Of a stretch of 64,000 nucleotides of DNA, positions 46,187 through 53,141 are shown in pieces (the stretch's first letter is position 1; each line of letters opens with the position of its first letter). Below the pieces are notes generated by a model. That model worked only from the letters and a program-made list of their open reading frames with translations, did no database searches and was not told the DNA's origin. This stretch comes from Acinetobacter gerneri DSM 14967 = CIP 107464 = MTCC 9824. GTDB lineage: Bacteria > Pseudomonadota > Gammaproteobacteria > Pseudomonadales > Moraxellaceae. The translations under genes and the position numbers were made by a program. The stretch is taken from assembly GCF_000368565.1 (NCBI RefSeq), contig NZ_KB849544.1:157064-221063 (forward strand), given 5' to 3'.

Positions 46187-47233
46187 ATGAGATTTTTTAA
46201 ATATTTATTCATTTTTCATTTACTTATTATCTGTAGTTCTGTTAATGCTGATTATCAATGTGGTTCTGCTTTCGGTCCAACAGGTCAAGATGCCTGTACT
46301 AAACTTTTTGGGGTAGGTGCAAATTTTAGAATTTTAGATAATGGACGCATGATTTGTGCTAGGCCAGATGGCTCAAATTACCAATGTTATATAGCAGAAC
46401 CTACATGCCCCTCAGCTCAAGAAGTTACAGTAAAAGTTCCTGTCGATAGCCCTGATTATATCTGTATAGATGGTTGCCAATATGCTTTGTATAAATCATG
46501 TGTCGATATTGAGCATGAGGATGAACCAGGTATGACCTGTAGTGCAATTTCTTCAGGAGGTAAATGTACTAGTTCAGGTTCTGGAAATGGTACTGGTTCA
46601 AATTCTGGAAGTGGTGCAGGTTCTGGAAGTGGTTCTGGTTCAAGCTCTGGAAGTGGGGATGGTTCAGGTTCTGGAAGTGGGGATGGTTCAAGTTCTGGAA
46701 GTGGGGATGGTTCAGGTTCTGGAAGTGGGGATGGTTCAAGTTCTGGAAGTGGGGATGGTTCAGGTTCTGGAGGTGGGGATACGACAAATAACAATACGAC
46801 AAATAACAATACGACAAATAACAATACGACAAATAACACGACAAATAATAATGGTGGCTCAGGAGGTGGTGATGGTGATAAAACAAATAATAACAATGGC
46901 TCTGGTAAAGACTATACAGGAGTTTTAGACAGTATTTTCAATACATTAGGAGAGATAAAAGATTGGCTATTTGGTGAAGCAGATACATCAATGTTTGGTG
47001 ATAATAAGCCACCAGATCAGGAACTTTCTAAACAAAGTTTAGATACAAATGCCTTTGGTTCTTACAAACAATGTCCTCAAGATCGTACTTTATCTATGAA
47101 TTTACTTGGACGACAATCATTTTCTTATACTTTTAGTTTTTCTACCTGGTGTGAATATTTATCAATGTTCGGTTTGTTTATATTGATATTTTCATATTTA
47201 ACAGGTGCTTATATAATTGCGAGTAAATCATAA
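46187..47233 (+). CDS. Minor coat / adsorption protein (pIII-like)
   Basis: The 348 residues have a signal peptide (cleavage near 22, after SVNA) and a cysteine-rich N-terminal domain (~23-125). A low-complexity linker of Gly/Ser/Asp then Thr/Asn repeats (~125-225) precedes a C-terminal domain and a final TM anchor ([20 protein letters not shown]). This matches phage pIII, where glycine-rich linkers join receptor-binding and anchor domains. The N-terminal domain probably binds the host pilus or Tol system. Confidence 0.8.
   Translation: MRFFKYLFIFHLLIICSSVNADYQCGSAFGPTGQDACTKLFGVGANFRILDNGRMICARPDGSNYQCYIAEPTCPSAQEVTVKVPVDSPDYICIDGCQYALYKSCVDIEHEDEPGMTCSAISSGGKCTSSGSGNGTGSNSGSGAGSGSGSGSSSGSGDGSGSGSGDGSSSGSGDGSGSGSGDGSSSGSGDGSGSGGGDTTNNNTTNNNTTNNNTTNNTTNNNGGSGGGDGDKTNNNNGSGKDYTGVLDSIFNTLGEIKDWLFGEADTSMFGDNKPPDQELSKQSLDTNAFGSYKQCPQDRTLSMNLLGRQSFSYTFSFSTWCEYLSMFGLFILIFSYLTGAYIIASKS
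46620..46850 (+). repeat. Tandem repeats coding for the pIII-like linker
   Basis: A 24-bp unit (TCTGGAAGTGGGGATGGTTC plus four bases, coding GSGSGSGD or GSSSGSGD) repeats about five times. It is followed by a 15-bp unit (ACGACAAATAACAAT, coding TTNNN) repeated about four times. Copy number is likely to vary by slippage. Confidence 0.8.
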
Positions 47234-47517
47234 TGCCGCAGATACTTATAACAATTTTGGTTGCTTTTACTTCTTCATTAGTCGCACGTTTATTACTCGG
47301 TGCTGGTCTCGCTTTTCTATCTTACACATGGATTAATGACTTAGTAAAACAGGCTCAAAATGCCATGTTTGGGCTATTTCATAATATTCCTTCGGACATT
47401 CTTGGGGTACTTGGCGTTTTAAATATTCCACAAGGTTTATCAATCATCATGTCAGCAGTTGGCATAGCTGCTTTTATTAAATCGGCAAAGTTAGCATTAG
47501 GAAAAAGTTCGAGCTGA
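47233..47517 (+). CDS. DUF2523-type minor coat protein (pVI-like)
   Basis: The 94 residues have two to three hydrophobic helices (ILITILVAFTSSLVARLLLG, IPQGLSIIMSAVGIAAFIKS) and match DUF2523/pVI in size and gene order between pIII and Zot. The start codon overlaps the last base of the upstream stop codon. Confidence 0.7.
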   Translation: MPQILITILVAFTSSLVARLLLGAGLAFLSYTWINDLVKQAQNAMFGLFHNIPSDILGVLGVLNIPQGLSIIMSAVGIAAFIKSAKLALGKSSS

Positions 47518-47587
47518 GCGCGAGGAGTAGGAGCATGCGACCGCCCGACCGACGCGCGACAGCGAGAAATTTTGATGAGGTAATTAA
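47518..47587. other. GC-rich spacer between pVI-like and zot genes
   Basis: A segment rich in G and C (GCATGCGACCGCCCGACCGA, then CGCGCGACAGCGAG) contrasts sharply with the AT-rich phage. Any secondary structure would be partial. Possible packaging or replication signal, or a relic of recombination. Confidence 0.4.
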
Positions 47588-48904
47588 ATGCTTTATTTAA
47601 TTTCGGCACCACCCAGAACAGGTAAAACACTTCGAGCAATCAAAATCATTTTTGAGCGACTTAATGAGGGTCGGATTGTTTATACAAATATTATCGGCAT
47701 AAAAATAGATGGTGTTATTTCAGTTTCATCAAATATAGATCATCCTTTTGACTGGCGCGATCTGCCCAACGATAGTGTTGTAATTTGGGATGAAGCACAT
47801 GAACATCCAGCTTTTTCAGATCGAAATTTAATTCGTGATAAGGATAAAATGGCGCAAGTTAGAGAAATTGGAACATCATTACTTTTACATGGTCATTTCG
47901 GTTTTGATATCTATCTCATTACCCAAAAGCCTAATTTATTGCATGCGGACGTTTTAGCTGCTGTTTCAACACATTATATTATGCGTCGTAAATTCGGTAT
48001 GGATATGGCTGTTATCTGGGAGTTTGGCGAAGCCATAACAACATTTTCTAAAAGTTCTGCTGATTCGGCTCTTAATAAGACACTTTGGAAATATCCAAAG
48101 CATCTTTATAAATTTTATGTGTCATCCGAAAAACATAACGTAAAATTTACATTTCCGATTAAATATATAGTATTCGCTTGTATACCACTTTTATTGTTTT
48201 ATTTTGGTTATTCTAAAGCTTCTGATACAACATTTTTCGGGCTATTTGGTAAGAAGGAAAAACAAAAAACTGAAGAAACTATTAAATCAAATCAGGAAGT
48301 TAAGCCACAAATTGTACATCTTGATAGTGATGATCCGACCAAGAAAAAACTTGAAGAATTACAAGCCCAAAGTCTTGGAATCACTGTTGACCAATTAAGA
48401 GAAATGAGAAAAGAAAAACAGCAAACAGAATGTAAAAAACTTGAAAATATAAATAATCCTGAATGCTTGGAAATTTCAAAAAATCAATACAATTCACTCA
48501 ATAATTCAGGTAATTATCCTATTTCTTACAATCCAAATGATCCGTACGACACACAAATATCAGAACGAATAAACGTGCAGGTGACTGATTTTCCGCGTGT
48601 ATCAGGTTGTGCTAAATATGACGGAAAGTATTATGCATTTGATCAACAAGGTAATCGCATGAATGTTGATTCAACTGTTTGTAAACGCTGGTTTTCTGGT
48701 GAAAAACCGTTCAATTATTTTGCAACTAACAATCAATTTGGTCGGTCTGGTTTTGTAAGTACAGAAACATTTGTAAATAGTTCTACGCAACAAAATCAAA
48801 CATTTGATCGCACTCAAGATGTTCAATATGCAAATAATTATGTTCAAGAAACTCCGACGCTTACACACAATAAATATGCAATAAATGGAGCAAATGCGCT
48901 GTAA
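47588..48904 (+). CDS. zot: Zot-domain assembly ATPase (pI-like)
   Basis: The 438 residues open with a Walker A motif (APPRTGKT, residues 7-14) and a Walker B WDEAHEH (67-73). One TM segment (IKYIVFACIPLLLFYFGY, about 191-208) separates the cytoplasmic ATPase from an exported C-terminal domain. This is the inovirus pI/Zot morphogenesis protein that drives phage extrusion through the inner membrane. The last gene of the structural block. Confidence 0.88.
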   Translation: MLYLISAPPRTGKTLRAIKIIFERLNEGRIVYTNIIGIKIDGVISVSSNIDHPFDWRDLPNDSVVIWDEAHEHPAFSDRNLIRDKDKMAQVREIGTSLLLHGHFGFDIYLITQKPNLLHADVLAAVSTHYIMRRKFGMDMAVIWEFGEAITTFSKSSADSALNKTLWKYPKHLYKFYVSSEKHNVKFTFPIKYIVFACIPLLLFYFGYSKASDTTFFGLFGKKEKQKTEETIKSNQEVKPQIVHLDSDDPTKKKLEELQAQSLGITVDQLREMRKEKQQTECKKLENINNPECLEISKNQYNSLNNSGNYPISYNPNDPYDTQISERINVQVTDFPRVSGCAKYDGKYYAFDQQGNRMNVDSTVCKRWFSGEKPFNYFATNNQFGRSGFVSTETFVNSSTQQNQTFDRTQDVQYANNYVQETPTLTHNKYAINGANAL

Positions 48905-49099
48905 TTATTAATAGAGCTGAGTGTTAACGAAGCGAACTGAGAAAATTCGAGCATCTTTCCCTGTTGATTACATTACAAAATCAAGTGAGCAATCATGTAG
49001 CTGTGCGGAATGATTAGCGACCGCAGATTTTTAACACGGTATGAGCAGTCTATAATATGCGGGTAGCGATGCACAAAATATGATCAATAGGGCTGTTTT

Positions 49100-49303
49100 A
49101 TGGTAAATCGGCACATCTACAGAACATACTTTTATGATCGCAATATTGGGGCATTACAAAAATCAGATTACATATTTATGCGTGATTCACTCGAAAAATA
49201 TTTGGATCTAGCGAGGGAATTAGATGTAGATAATTATGACGAAATAGAAAGGCTAAAATTATTATTTATAAAATTAGATCATCATATTTATAGGCTTAGA
49301 TAA
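49100..49303 (+). CDS. 67-aa hypothetical protein at the phage A right end
   Basis: A basic, Tyr-rich small protein (MVNRHIYRTYFYDRN, then EIERLKLLFIKLDHHIYRLR) ending 8 bp before att2. It has no recognised motif. A GGGCTG lies 7 nt upstream of the ATG. Location suggests an accessory phage gene. Confidence 0.45.
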   Translation: MVNRHIYRTYFYDRNIGALQKSDYIFMRDSLEKYLDLARELDVDNYDEIERLKLLFIKLDHHIYRLR

Positions 49304-49311
49304 GCGCAGGA

Positions 49312-49461
49312 TTTCGGCATAACGAATATTATGTTACTTAGAATACTCGGCAACGTGAATATAATTGTGTGGATTCACGTTGCTGAGCTGTGACAACAGT
49401 AGCGTGTGTAGGCTACAGTCTTTAGATATTCTATTTAACATAAAATAAAGTTATGCGACTT
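49312..49461. other. Phage attachment region att2
   Basis: Same layout as att1. The left dif-like site is at 49312-49339 (TTTCGGCATAA, spacer CGAATA, TTATGTTACTT). The right one is at 49433-49461 (ATTTAACATAA, 7-bp spacer, TTATGCGACTT). The central hairpin is nearly identical to att1, with one G-T pair (GCTGAG). It separates the complete phage from the satellite. Confidence 0.75.
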
Positions 49462-49787
49462 CAGAATGACCTAATATAACCCAGTGCATTAATTGCTGCT
49501 ATGCGTTCCTCTTTATTATATTTAGGTTTGGAATTAATTATTTTTATAAGAAAATCTTGTGCTTCATTTCCTCCAACATTACCTAACACACTGATTGCAG
49601 CAAGCCTTTCTTCTTTACTTTTACCAATTTTGGTTTCAATAATTTGGATAAAAAATGGGATACATTTTTTATTATCTATAGAATAGTTACCTAACGCAAT
49701 TATAGCGGCAATTCGTTCCTCCTGTGTTCTTCCAGCTCCTGCATTAATAATACTCAACAAAGTTGATTTTATAATATCTTCAGACAT
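49461..49787 (-). CDS. HEAT-repeat protein (satellite cargo)
   Basis: The 108 residues consist of about three HEAT-like helical repeats, each with EER.AAI.ALGN (EERIAAIIALGNYS, EERLAAISVLGNVG, EERIAAINALGYIR). HEAT repeats mediate protein binding. The gene sits between att2 and a divergent membrane-protein gene inside the satellite, so it is probably cargo. No close function known. Confidence 0.65.
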   Translation of the reverse strand: MSEDIIKSTLLSIINAGAGRTQEERIAAIIALGNYSIDNKKCIPFFIQIIETKIGKSKEERLAAISVLGNVGGNEAQDFLIKIINSKPKYNKEERIAAINALGYIRSF

Positions 49788-49841
49788 GACTTTTCCTTTT
49801 TAAATAAACTATAATTTAAAATATTTCAGGGGCTTTTGCAT

Positions 49842-50363
49842 ATGTCATATGATACTGAAAAATATAAAGCTTTATTTGACTATCAGAAGGTGCAATATGA
49901 TGATGAACGTAGTAGATACTCAAAGTTAGAAGATAAATCATCTAAGTACTTGACTTCATTAACCATAGTTATAACTGCTTATACTATTATTGTTGGGAAA
50001 TTTCTTAGTATTTCCAATGAAAATATTAATTGTTTGTTATTCGCTATAATTGTTTTTTTTATTTGCTTTACTTTTTTAATGTTTTGCTTTGCATGGCTTT
50101 CTATTTTTAAGAGTCTTAAGTTAAGAGAAACCTCAAAGATGCCTTCAGATAAAGAACTTATAGAGATGTTTGATAATTATCCTCTAGCTTCAGTTTATAT
50201 CTATTTATCAAACCTTTATGATGAAGGTGTTGTTAACTATAGAAATATAAATGCAGATAAGTCAGAATCAATGCTAGAAGGTTATACGGAGATAAAAGTA
50301 GCAATGTTATCTTTTGTTATAACAATTTTTTTAATATTTTTAACAATGGTTGCAACGAAATGA
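49842..50363 (+). CDS. Multi-TM protein, SLATT-like (satellite cargo)
   Basis: The 173 residues start with a charged helical segment (YKALFDYQKVQYDDERSRYSKLEDKSSKY). Two close TM helices follow (SLTIVITAYTIIVGKFL and LLFAIIVFFICFTFLMFCFA), then a third at the C-terminus. Helix plus paired TMs resembles SLATT-type effector proteins of phage-defence loci, but homology is unproven. I start at the ATG at 49842 (AGGGG 9 nt upstream). It overlaps the next gene by ATGA. Confidence 0.6.
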   Translation: MSYDTEKYKALFDYQKVQYDDERSRYSKLEDKSSKYLTSLTIVITAYTIIVGKFLSISNENINCLLFAIIVFFICFTFLMFCFAWLSIFKSLKLRETSKMPSDKELIEMFDNYPLASVYIYLSNLYDEGVVNYRNINADKSESMLEGYTEIKVAMLSFVITIFLIFLTMVATK

Positions 50364-50494
50364 CGAAACAGAAAGACTCTCAAACTAAACCTCATCAAAA
50401 ACCTCCAGTGATAAAGGATGGTCCAACACTGGTTACTTCTTTAGAAGGGAGAAAAATAGTTGATCACAAAACTGTAAAGGATGATAGAAAGTAA
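50360..50494 (+). CDS. 44-aa basic protein coupled to the membrane protein
   Basis: Reads MTKQKDSQTKPHQKPPVIKD and ends VDHKTVKDDRK. It starts inside the stop codon of the upstream gene (ATGA), so translation is coupled and the pair probably work together. Soluble, Lys-rich, proline-rich start. No family recognised. Confidence 0.5.
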   Translation: MTKQKDSQTKPHQKPPVIKDGPTLVTSLEGRKIVDHKTVKDDRK

Positions 50495-50499
50495 CGATA

Positions 50500-50548
50500 A
50501 AAAAGAGTCCGCGCTATCTAATGGTGGACTCTTATCATTTTTACATTT
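50500..50548 (+). terminator. Terminator after the satellite cargo pair
   Basis: GAGTCC and GGACTC pair across a loop, flanked by an A run and a T-rich tail. Confidence 0.55.
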
Positions 50549-50608
50549 CGATAACAAAAAAGCTTAAGTCATTATTTTTTAAAGATTTCAAAAAACAAAA
50601 TTATATAT

Positions 50609-50658
50609 CTTGCATTGCAAGACTATATATCTTGCATATCCAATATATATCATATTGG
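50609..50658. other. Paired small palindromes with TATATATCTTGCAT repeats
   Basis: CTTGCATTGCAAG is a 13-bp palindrome at 50609. CCAATAT and ATATTGG form a hairpin at 50640-50658. TATATATCTTGCAT occurs twice around them. Possible origin or regulatory element of the satellite. Confidence 0.4.
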
Positions 50659-50748
50659 TTTTTAAAGATTTATCTCAATTTGCCACCCTTTAAACATTAA
50701 TGAATACTCTCAAACGGGGCATAGTTTCATTGGTGGTTTGAATCTAGA

Positions 50749-50943
50749 TTAATCTATCTTATCAAGTACTTCTTCGCGATATTTTATAACTTCATCAGCC
50801 TTTAGATTCTTAAGGTGATACTTGATAAGAGCATGAATTACATCAGATTCTTTCATTAAAACTTTTTTCTCAATGACGAACTTCATCAAAGCTTCTTTGA
50901 TGCTGTCAACTTCGTCATCTCGAATTTTATAAACCTTAGCCAT
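50749..50943 (-). CDS. Small repressor-like protein (satellite)
   Basis: The 64 residues (MAKVYKIRDDEVDSIKEALM, then KESDVIHALIKYHLKNLKAD) correspond to the phage A protein at 43143 in size, position and the ADVINALI/SDVIHALI core. Likely ribbon-helix-helix repressor. Its operator region differs from that of phage A, suggesting different immunity specificity. Confidence 0.6.
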   Translation of the reverse strand: MAKVYKIRDDEVDSIKEALMKFVIEKKVLMKESDVIHALIKYHLKNLKADEVIKYREEVLDKID

Positions 50944-50961
50944 AACTTTGATTCCACGTTA

Positions 50962-51052
50962 AAAAGTAACTTAGTTTTATTTTAAACTTAATTTAAAGTT
51001 GTAAAGTTACTTTTAAAATGATTTAATCCCAACTATAAATTGGTAACTTTTA
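50962..51052. promoter_or_regulatory. Satellite operator sites
   Basis: AAAAGTAACTT (50962-50972) and its exact complement AAGTTACTTTT (51004-51014) face each other. A third copy, GTAACTTTTA, lies at 51043. They fill the divergent promoter between repressor and early gene. Confidence 0.55.
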
Positions 51053-51064
51053 AATAAGGTAACT

Positions 51065-51313
51065 ATGACTGCTATAGCGTTCCAAAATCATCTCGATTTC
51101 ATCCAGGCTGCTTTCAATCAAGTTGCCAAGATTGTTGCTGAACATGGTCATCCATGCTTAGACGTATGTTGTCCTGCGGAATCTACAGAACAATGTCTTG
51201 AACATTTAGCAGTAGTTGCAAGTGATTGGTCCTATGACTACTCACTCATTGATGCTCATTTAGAAACCTATAAAAAAGCCAATGCTGAAATTCGTGAATT
51301 TCTAGGAGAGTAG
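51065..51313 (+). CDS. Satellite copy of the small early phage protein
   Basis: The 82 residues align by eye with the phage A protein at 43466 over nearly the full length (HLDFIQAAFNQVAKIVAEHG, EQCLEHLAVVASDWSYDYSLIDAH). AAGGT precedes the ATG. Retention in an element lacking structural genes suggests that it acts with the repressor or Rep rather than in assembly. Confidence 0.7.
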   Translation: MTAIAFQNHLDFIQAAFNQVAKIVAEHGHPCLDVCCPAESTEQCLEHLAVVASDWSYDYSLIDAHLETYKKANAEIREFLGE

Positions 51314-51317
51314 GGTA

Positions 51318-51755
51318 ATGGACAAGGCATGGGAACTGATTAATAAAATCCAAGACTTCGATCAAAATATTCATCAACTGACAGAAGTCTATGAACAATC
51401 ACAATCCATCATGGATGAAATTGTCTTAGCTGCCACATATTCAGAAATTGATCTTCGTGTTTGCCAAAATCTTAAAGATTATTTGAATGGTATTGTTCAA
51501 AACAAATTGAACTATTGCCAACAGCTCATCACTAAAAAGCAGAAGCAACCTCAAAACAATTCAGTCATTCAAACCTTTGAACATAAAATAGCCAAAGTGT
51601 TGGTAAACACGACAGAATCAACTGCCAAGCAAGATATTCAACCCCCAATTTATAATATGCGGGAAACGATTGACCAAATATGCATCATGTACCCAGACAT
51701 AGAGGTCATAGCCACGCAGACTTGCGTAGGCTCGACTAATACGCAAGTCGAGTAG
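51318..51755 (+). CDS. Truncated Rep: N-terminal module only (satellite)
   Basis: The 145 residues match the first ~115 of phage A Rep (KIQDFDQNIHQLTEVYEQSQ, KDYLNGIVQNKLNYCQQL, PPIYNMRE) and then diverge and stop, so the Rep_trans catalytic domain is absent. A hairpin (ACTTGCGTA with TACGCAAGT) overlaps the 3' end, just before att3. Either a deletion product or a deliberate short form that binds phage DNA or Rep. Confidence 0.65.
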   Translation: MDKAWELINKIQDFDQNIHQLTEVYEQSQSIMDEIVLAATYSEIDLRVCQNLKDYLNGIVQNKLNYCQQLITKKQKQPQNNSVIQTFEHKIAKVLVNTTESTAKQDIQPPIYNMRETIDQICIMYPDIEVIATQTCVGSTNTQVE

Positions 51756-51763
51756 CGATCTGA

Positions 51764-51913
51764 TTTCGGCATAACTTAGATTATGTTCATTAGGATACTC
51801 AGTAACGTGATGTATAATTGTAGATCATCACGTTACTGAGCTGTGGCAACAAACAAGTTGTGTAGGCCACAGTCTTAGATATTCTATTTAACATAATATA
51901 CATTATACGAAAT
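51764..51913. other. Attachment region att3 ending in a perfect dif site
   Basis: Left dif-like site at 51764-51791 (TTTCGGCATAA, CTTAGA, TTATGTTCATT). The central stem is CTCAGTAACGTGATG at 51798-51812 with its complement at 51826-51840. A second stem is CTGTGGC with GCCACAG. The right site at 51886-51913 has arms ATTTAACATAA and TTATACGAAAT with the 6-bp spacer TATACA, a canonical dif-type site. Stem differences from att1 are compensated on both sides. Confidence 0.78.
51886..51913 (-). promoter_or_regulatory. dif-type XerC/XerD recombination site 1 (candidate chromosomal dif)
   Basis: Reading the minus strand gives XerC arm ATTTCGTATAA, spacer TGTATA and XerD arm TTATGTTAAAT, the form expected for Acinetobacter dif. 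It forms the right end of the phage array and the left boundary of the toxin-antitoxin module. Orientation is XerD then XerC on the plus strand. Confidence 0.75.
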
Positions 51914-51954
51914 TAAAAAATGGAGCCTAAAGCTCCATTTTTTAATAACTTTTT

Positions 51955-52236
51955 TTAAATTGCTAAGCGTAAATTCAGTGCTTTTACAACTTTAATCACA
52001 GTATCAAAACTAGGGTTAACATCACCAGAAAGTGCTTTGTAAAGACTTTCTCGGCCTAAGCCTGTATCTCGTGATAATTGAGCCATTCCTTTAGCTTTTG
52101 CAATGTTACCTAAAGCCTTTGCAATGAATGCGGCATCGCCATTAGATTCTTCAATACATGCTTGTAAGTAAGCCTGCATATCATCCTCTGTTTTAAGATG
52201 CTCAGCACTGTCCCATTTGCGAAGTTTAATAGCCAT
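51955..52236 (-). CDS. Antitoxin of a HigBA-type module (HTH)
   Basis: The 93 residues contain a Cro/C1-type helix-turn-helix (AKAKGMAQLSRDTGLGRESLYKALSGDVNPSFDTVIKVVKALNL) and an N-terminal KLRKWDSAEHLKTEDDMQAYL, typical of addiction-module antidote proteins. It follows the toxin gene with no gap, the toxin-first order of HigBA-like modules. It should neutralise the toxin and repress the shared promoter. Confidence 0.85.
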   Translation of the reverse strand: MAIKLRKWDSAEHLKTEDDMQAYLQACIEESNGDAAFIAKALGNIAKAKGMAQLSRDTGLGRESLYKALSGDVNPSFDTVIKVVKALNLRLAI

Positions 52237-52539
52237 TTATAGCTCCTCCTCTAAATCTTGTGCCAATTGCAGGGCAAGTTTTATATCTTTACTTTGCGTA
52301 GACTTATCTCCGCCTGCTAAGAGAATAACAACCCTTTGCCCTTGCTTGCAGTAATAAATCCTATAGCCTGGCCCAAAGAAGAAACGTAATTCAGAAACAC
52401 CTTCACCGACCGGCTCAGTATCTCCAAAGTTTCCATCTTCAACCCGATCAATTCGGACTTGTATGCGTCTTTTTGCCTGCGGGTCTTTTAACTTGGTGAA
52501 CCAGTCATCAAAGACTTCAGTGGTATATATTGAGTACAT
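52237..52539 (-). CDS. RelE/ParE-superfamily toxin of a HigBA-type module
   Basis: The 100 residues match the addiction-module killer family (YTTEVFDDWFTKLKDPQAKRRI, RFFFGPGYRIYYCKQGQRVVILLAGGDKSTQSKDI). This compact RelE-like fold usually cleaves mRNA on the ribosome. It is first in a two-gene operon with the antitoxin directly behind. The perfect 16-bp palindrome upstream is the likely operator. Both genes sit between inverted XerCD sites. Confidence 0.87.
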   Translation of the reverse strand: MYSIYTTEVFDDWFTKLKDPQAKRRIQVRIDRVEDGNFGDTEPVGEGVSELRFFFGPGYRIYYCKQGQRVVILLAGGDKSTQSKDIKLALQLAQDLEEEL

Positions 52540-52548
52540 AAGTAGAAT

Positions 52549-52564
52549 GTATCCTATAGGATAC
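52549..52564. promoter_or_regulatory. Toxin-antitoxin operator palindrome
   Basis: GTATCCTATAGGATAC is a perfect 16-bp palindrome 10 bp upstream of the toxin start, the expected place for autoregulation by the antitoxin HTH. Confidence 0.7.
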
Positions 52565-52609
52565 GTTTATGCAAGAAATAAACTTGATATTTGGGGCTCG
52601 AAACTGTGA

Positions 52610-52637
52610 ATTTCGTATAACGCCCATTATGTTAAAT
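52610..52637 (+). promoter_or_regulatory. XerC/XerD recombination site 2
   Basis: XerC arm ATTTCGTATAA, spacer CGCCCA and XerD arm TTATGTTAAAT. Orientation is opposite to sites 1 and 3. Right boundary of the toxin-antitoxin module. Confidence 0.85.
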
Positions 52638-52655
52638 AGATTAAAATTGAGTCAT

Positions 52656-52748
52656 TTATCTGAAAGGATTTCTAAGATATTCCTTCACCATAGAAATAAT
52701 TAATAGTGCACTAATCAAAACTAGAATTGCTATAAGAATCCAAAACAT
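52656..52748 (-). CDS. Possible 30-aa membrane peptide in the second Xer module
   Basis: MFWILIAILVLISALLIISM followed by VKEYLRNPFR: one TM helix with a basic tail. The ribosome site is weak. It would be the only intact frame in the module between sites 2 and 3. Could be chance in AT-rich DNA. Confidence 0.35.
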   Translation of the reverse strand: MFWILIAILVLISALLIISMVKEYLRNPFR

Positions 52749-53031
52749 AAAAACCACAAATATTAAACATTAATCACACAATAATAATATTTTTCTGAGC
52801 ATTAAGTAACTGATATTTGAATTCTTTTACAAGTTTAGGTTTTTATTAAGTTTTAATTAACTGTAAATTTTTTTAATTGGTATAGAATTTAGAAGTAGTA
52901 AGCTATTTAATTGTTTATTATGGAAAAAATTAAAGAATCTTTATCTGAGAAAAGGTGAGCACAAACTTATTTTGCAATTAATATTCATTTGTAGGGCTAA
53001 ATTTCAAAAGTGGACGAATGACCCACATCAT

Positions 53032-53109
53032 TTACTTTAGGTTTCTTTTCTTGATTTTAAGAAAAATAATTCAAACAGCAATCAATAAAATAAAGATCAG
53101 AAATTCCAT
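53032..53109 (-). pseudogene. Tiny membrane-peptide gene interrupted by TGA
   Basis: AAAGGATACTT gives a strong start for MEFLIFILLIAV, then TGA, then the same frame continues IIFLKIKKRNLK to a TAA. If TGA were TGG (Trp) it would be a 25-aa single-TM peptide with a basic tail, the layout of type I toxins. The stop may be an inactivating mutation, or the frame may be chance. Confidence 0.35.
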
Positions 53110-53141
53110 AAGTATCCTTTAAAAATCTTTAGTTTTCTTAA

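Noticed and set aside
46456..46896. Long antisense and alternate-frame ORFs over the pIII linker (146, 128 and 105 codons)
   Set aside because: They arise from the low-complexity repeats read in other frames and show monotonous Pro/Leu, Val/Glu or His/Asn patterns. No ribosome site.
49316..49455. The three ~150-bp hairpin regions considered as a structured RNA or riboswitch family
   Set aside because: Paired dif-like arms at both ends and their place between phage units fit attachment sites better. A transcribed role is not excluded.
50609..50658. Short repeated TATATATCTTGCAT units considered as a CRISPR-like array
   Set aside because: Only two copies with a very short interval and no cas genes. 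Better seen as small palindromes.
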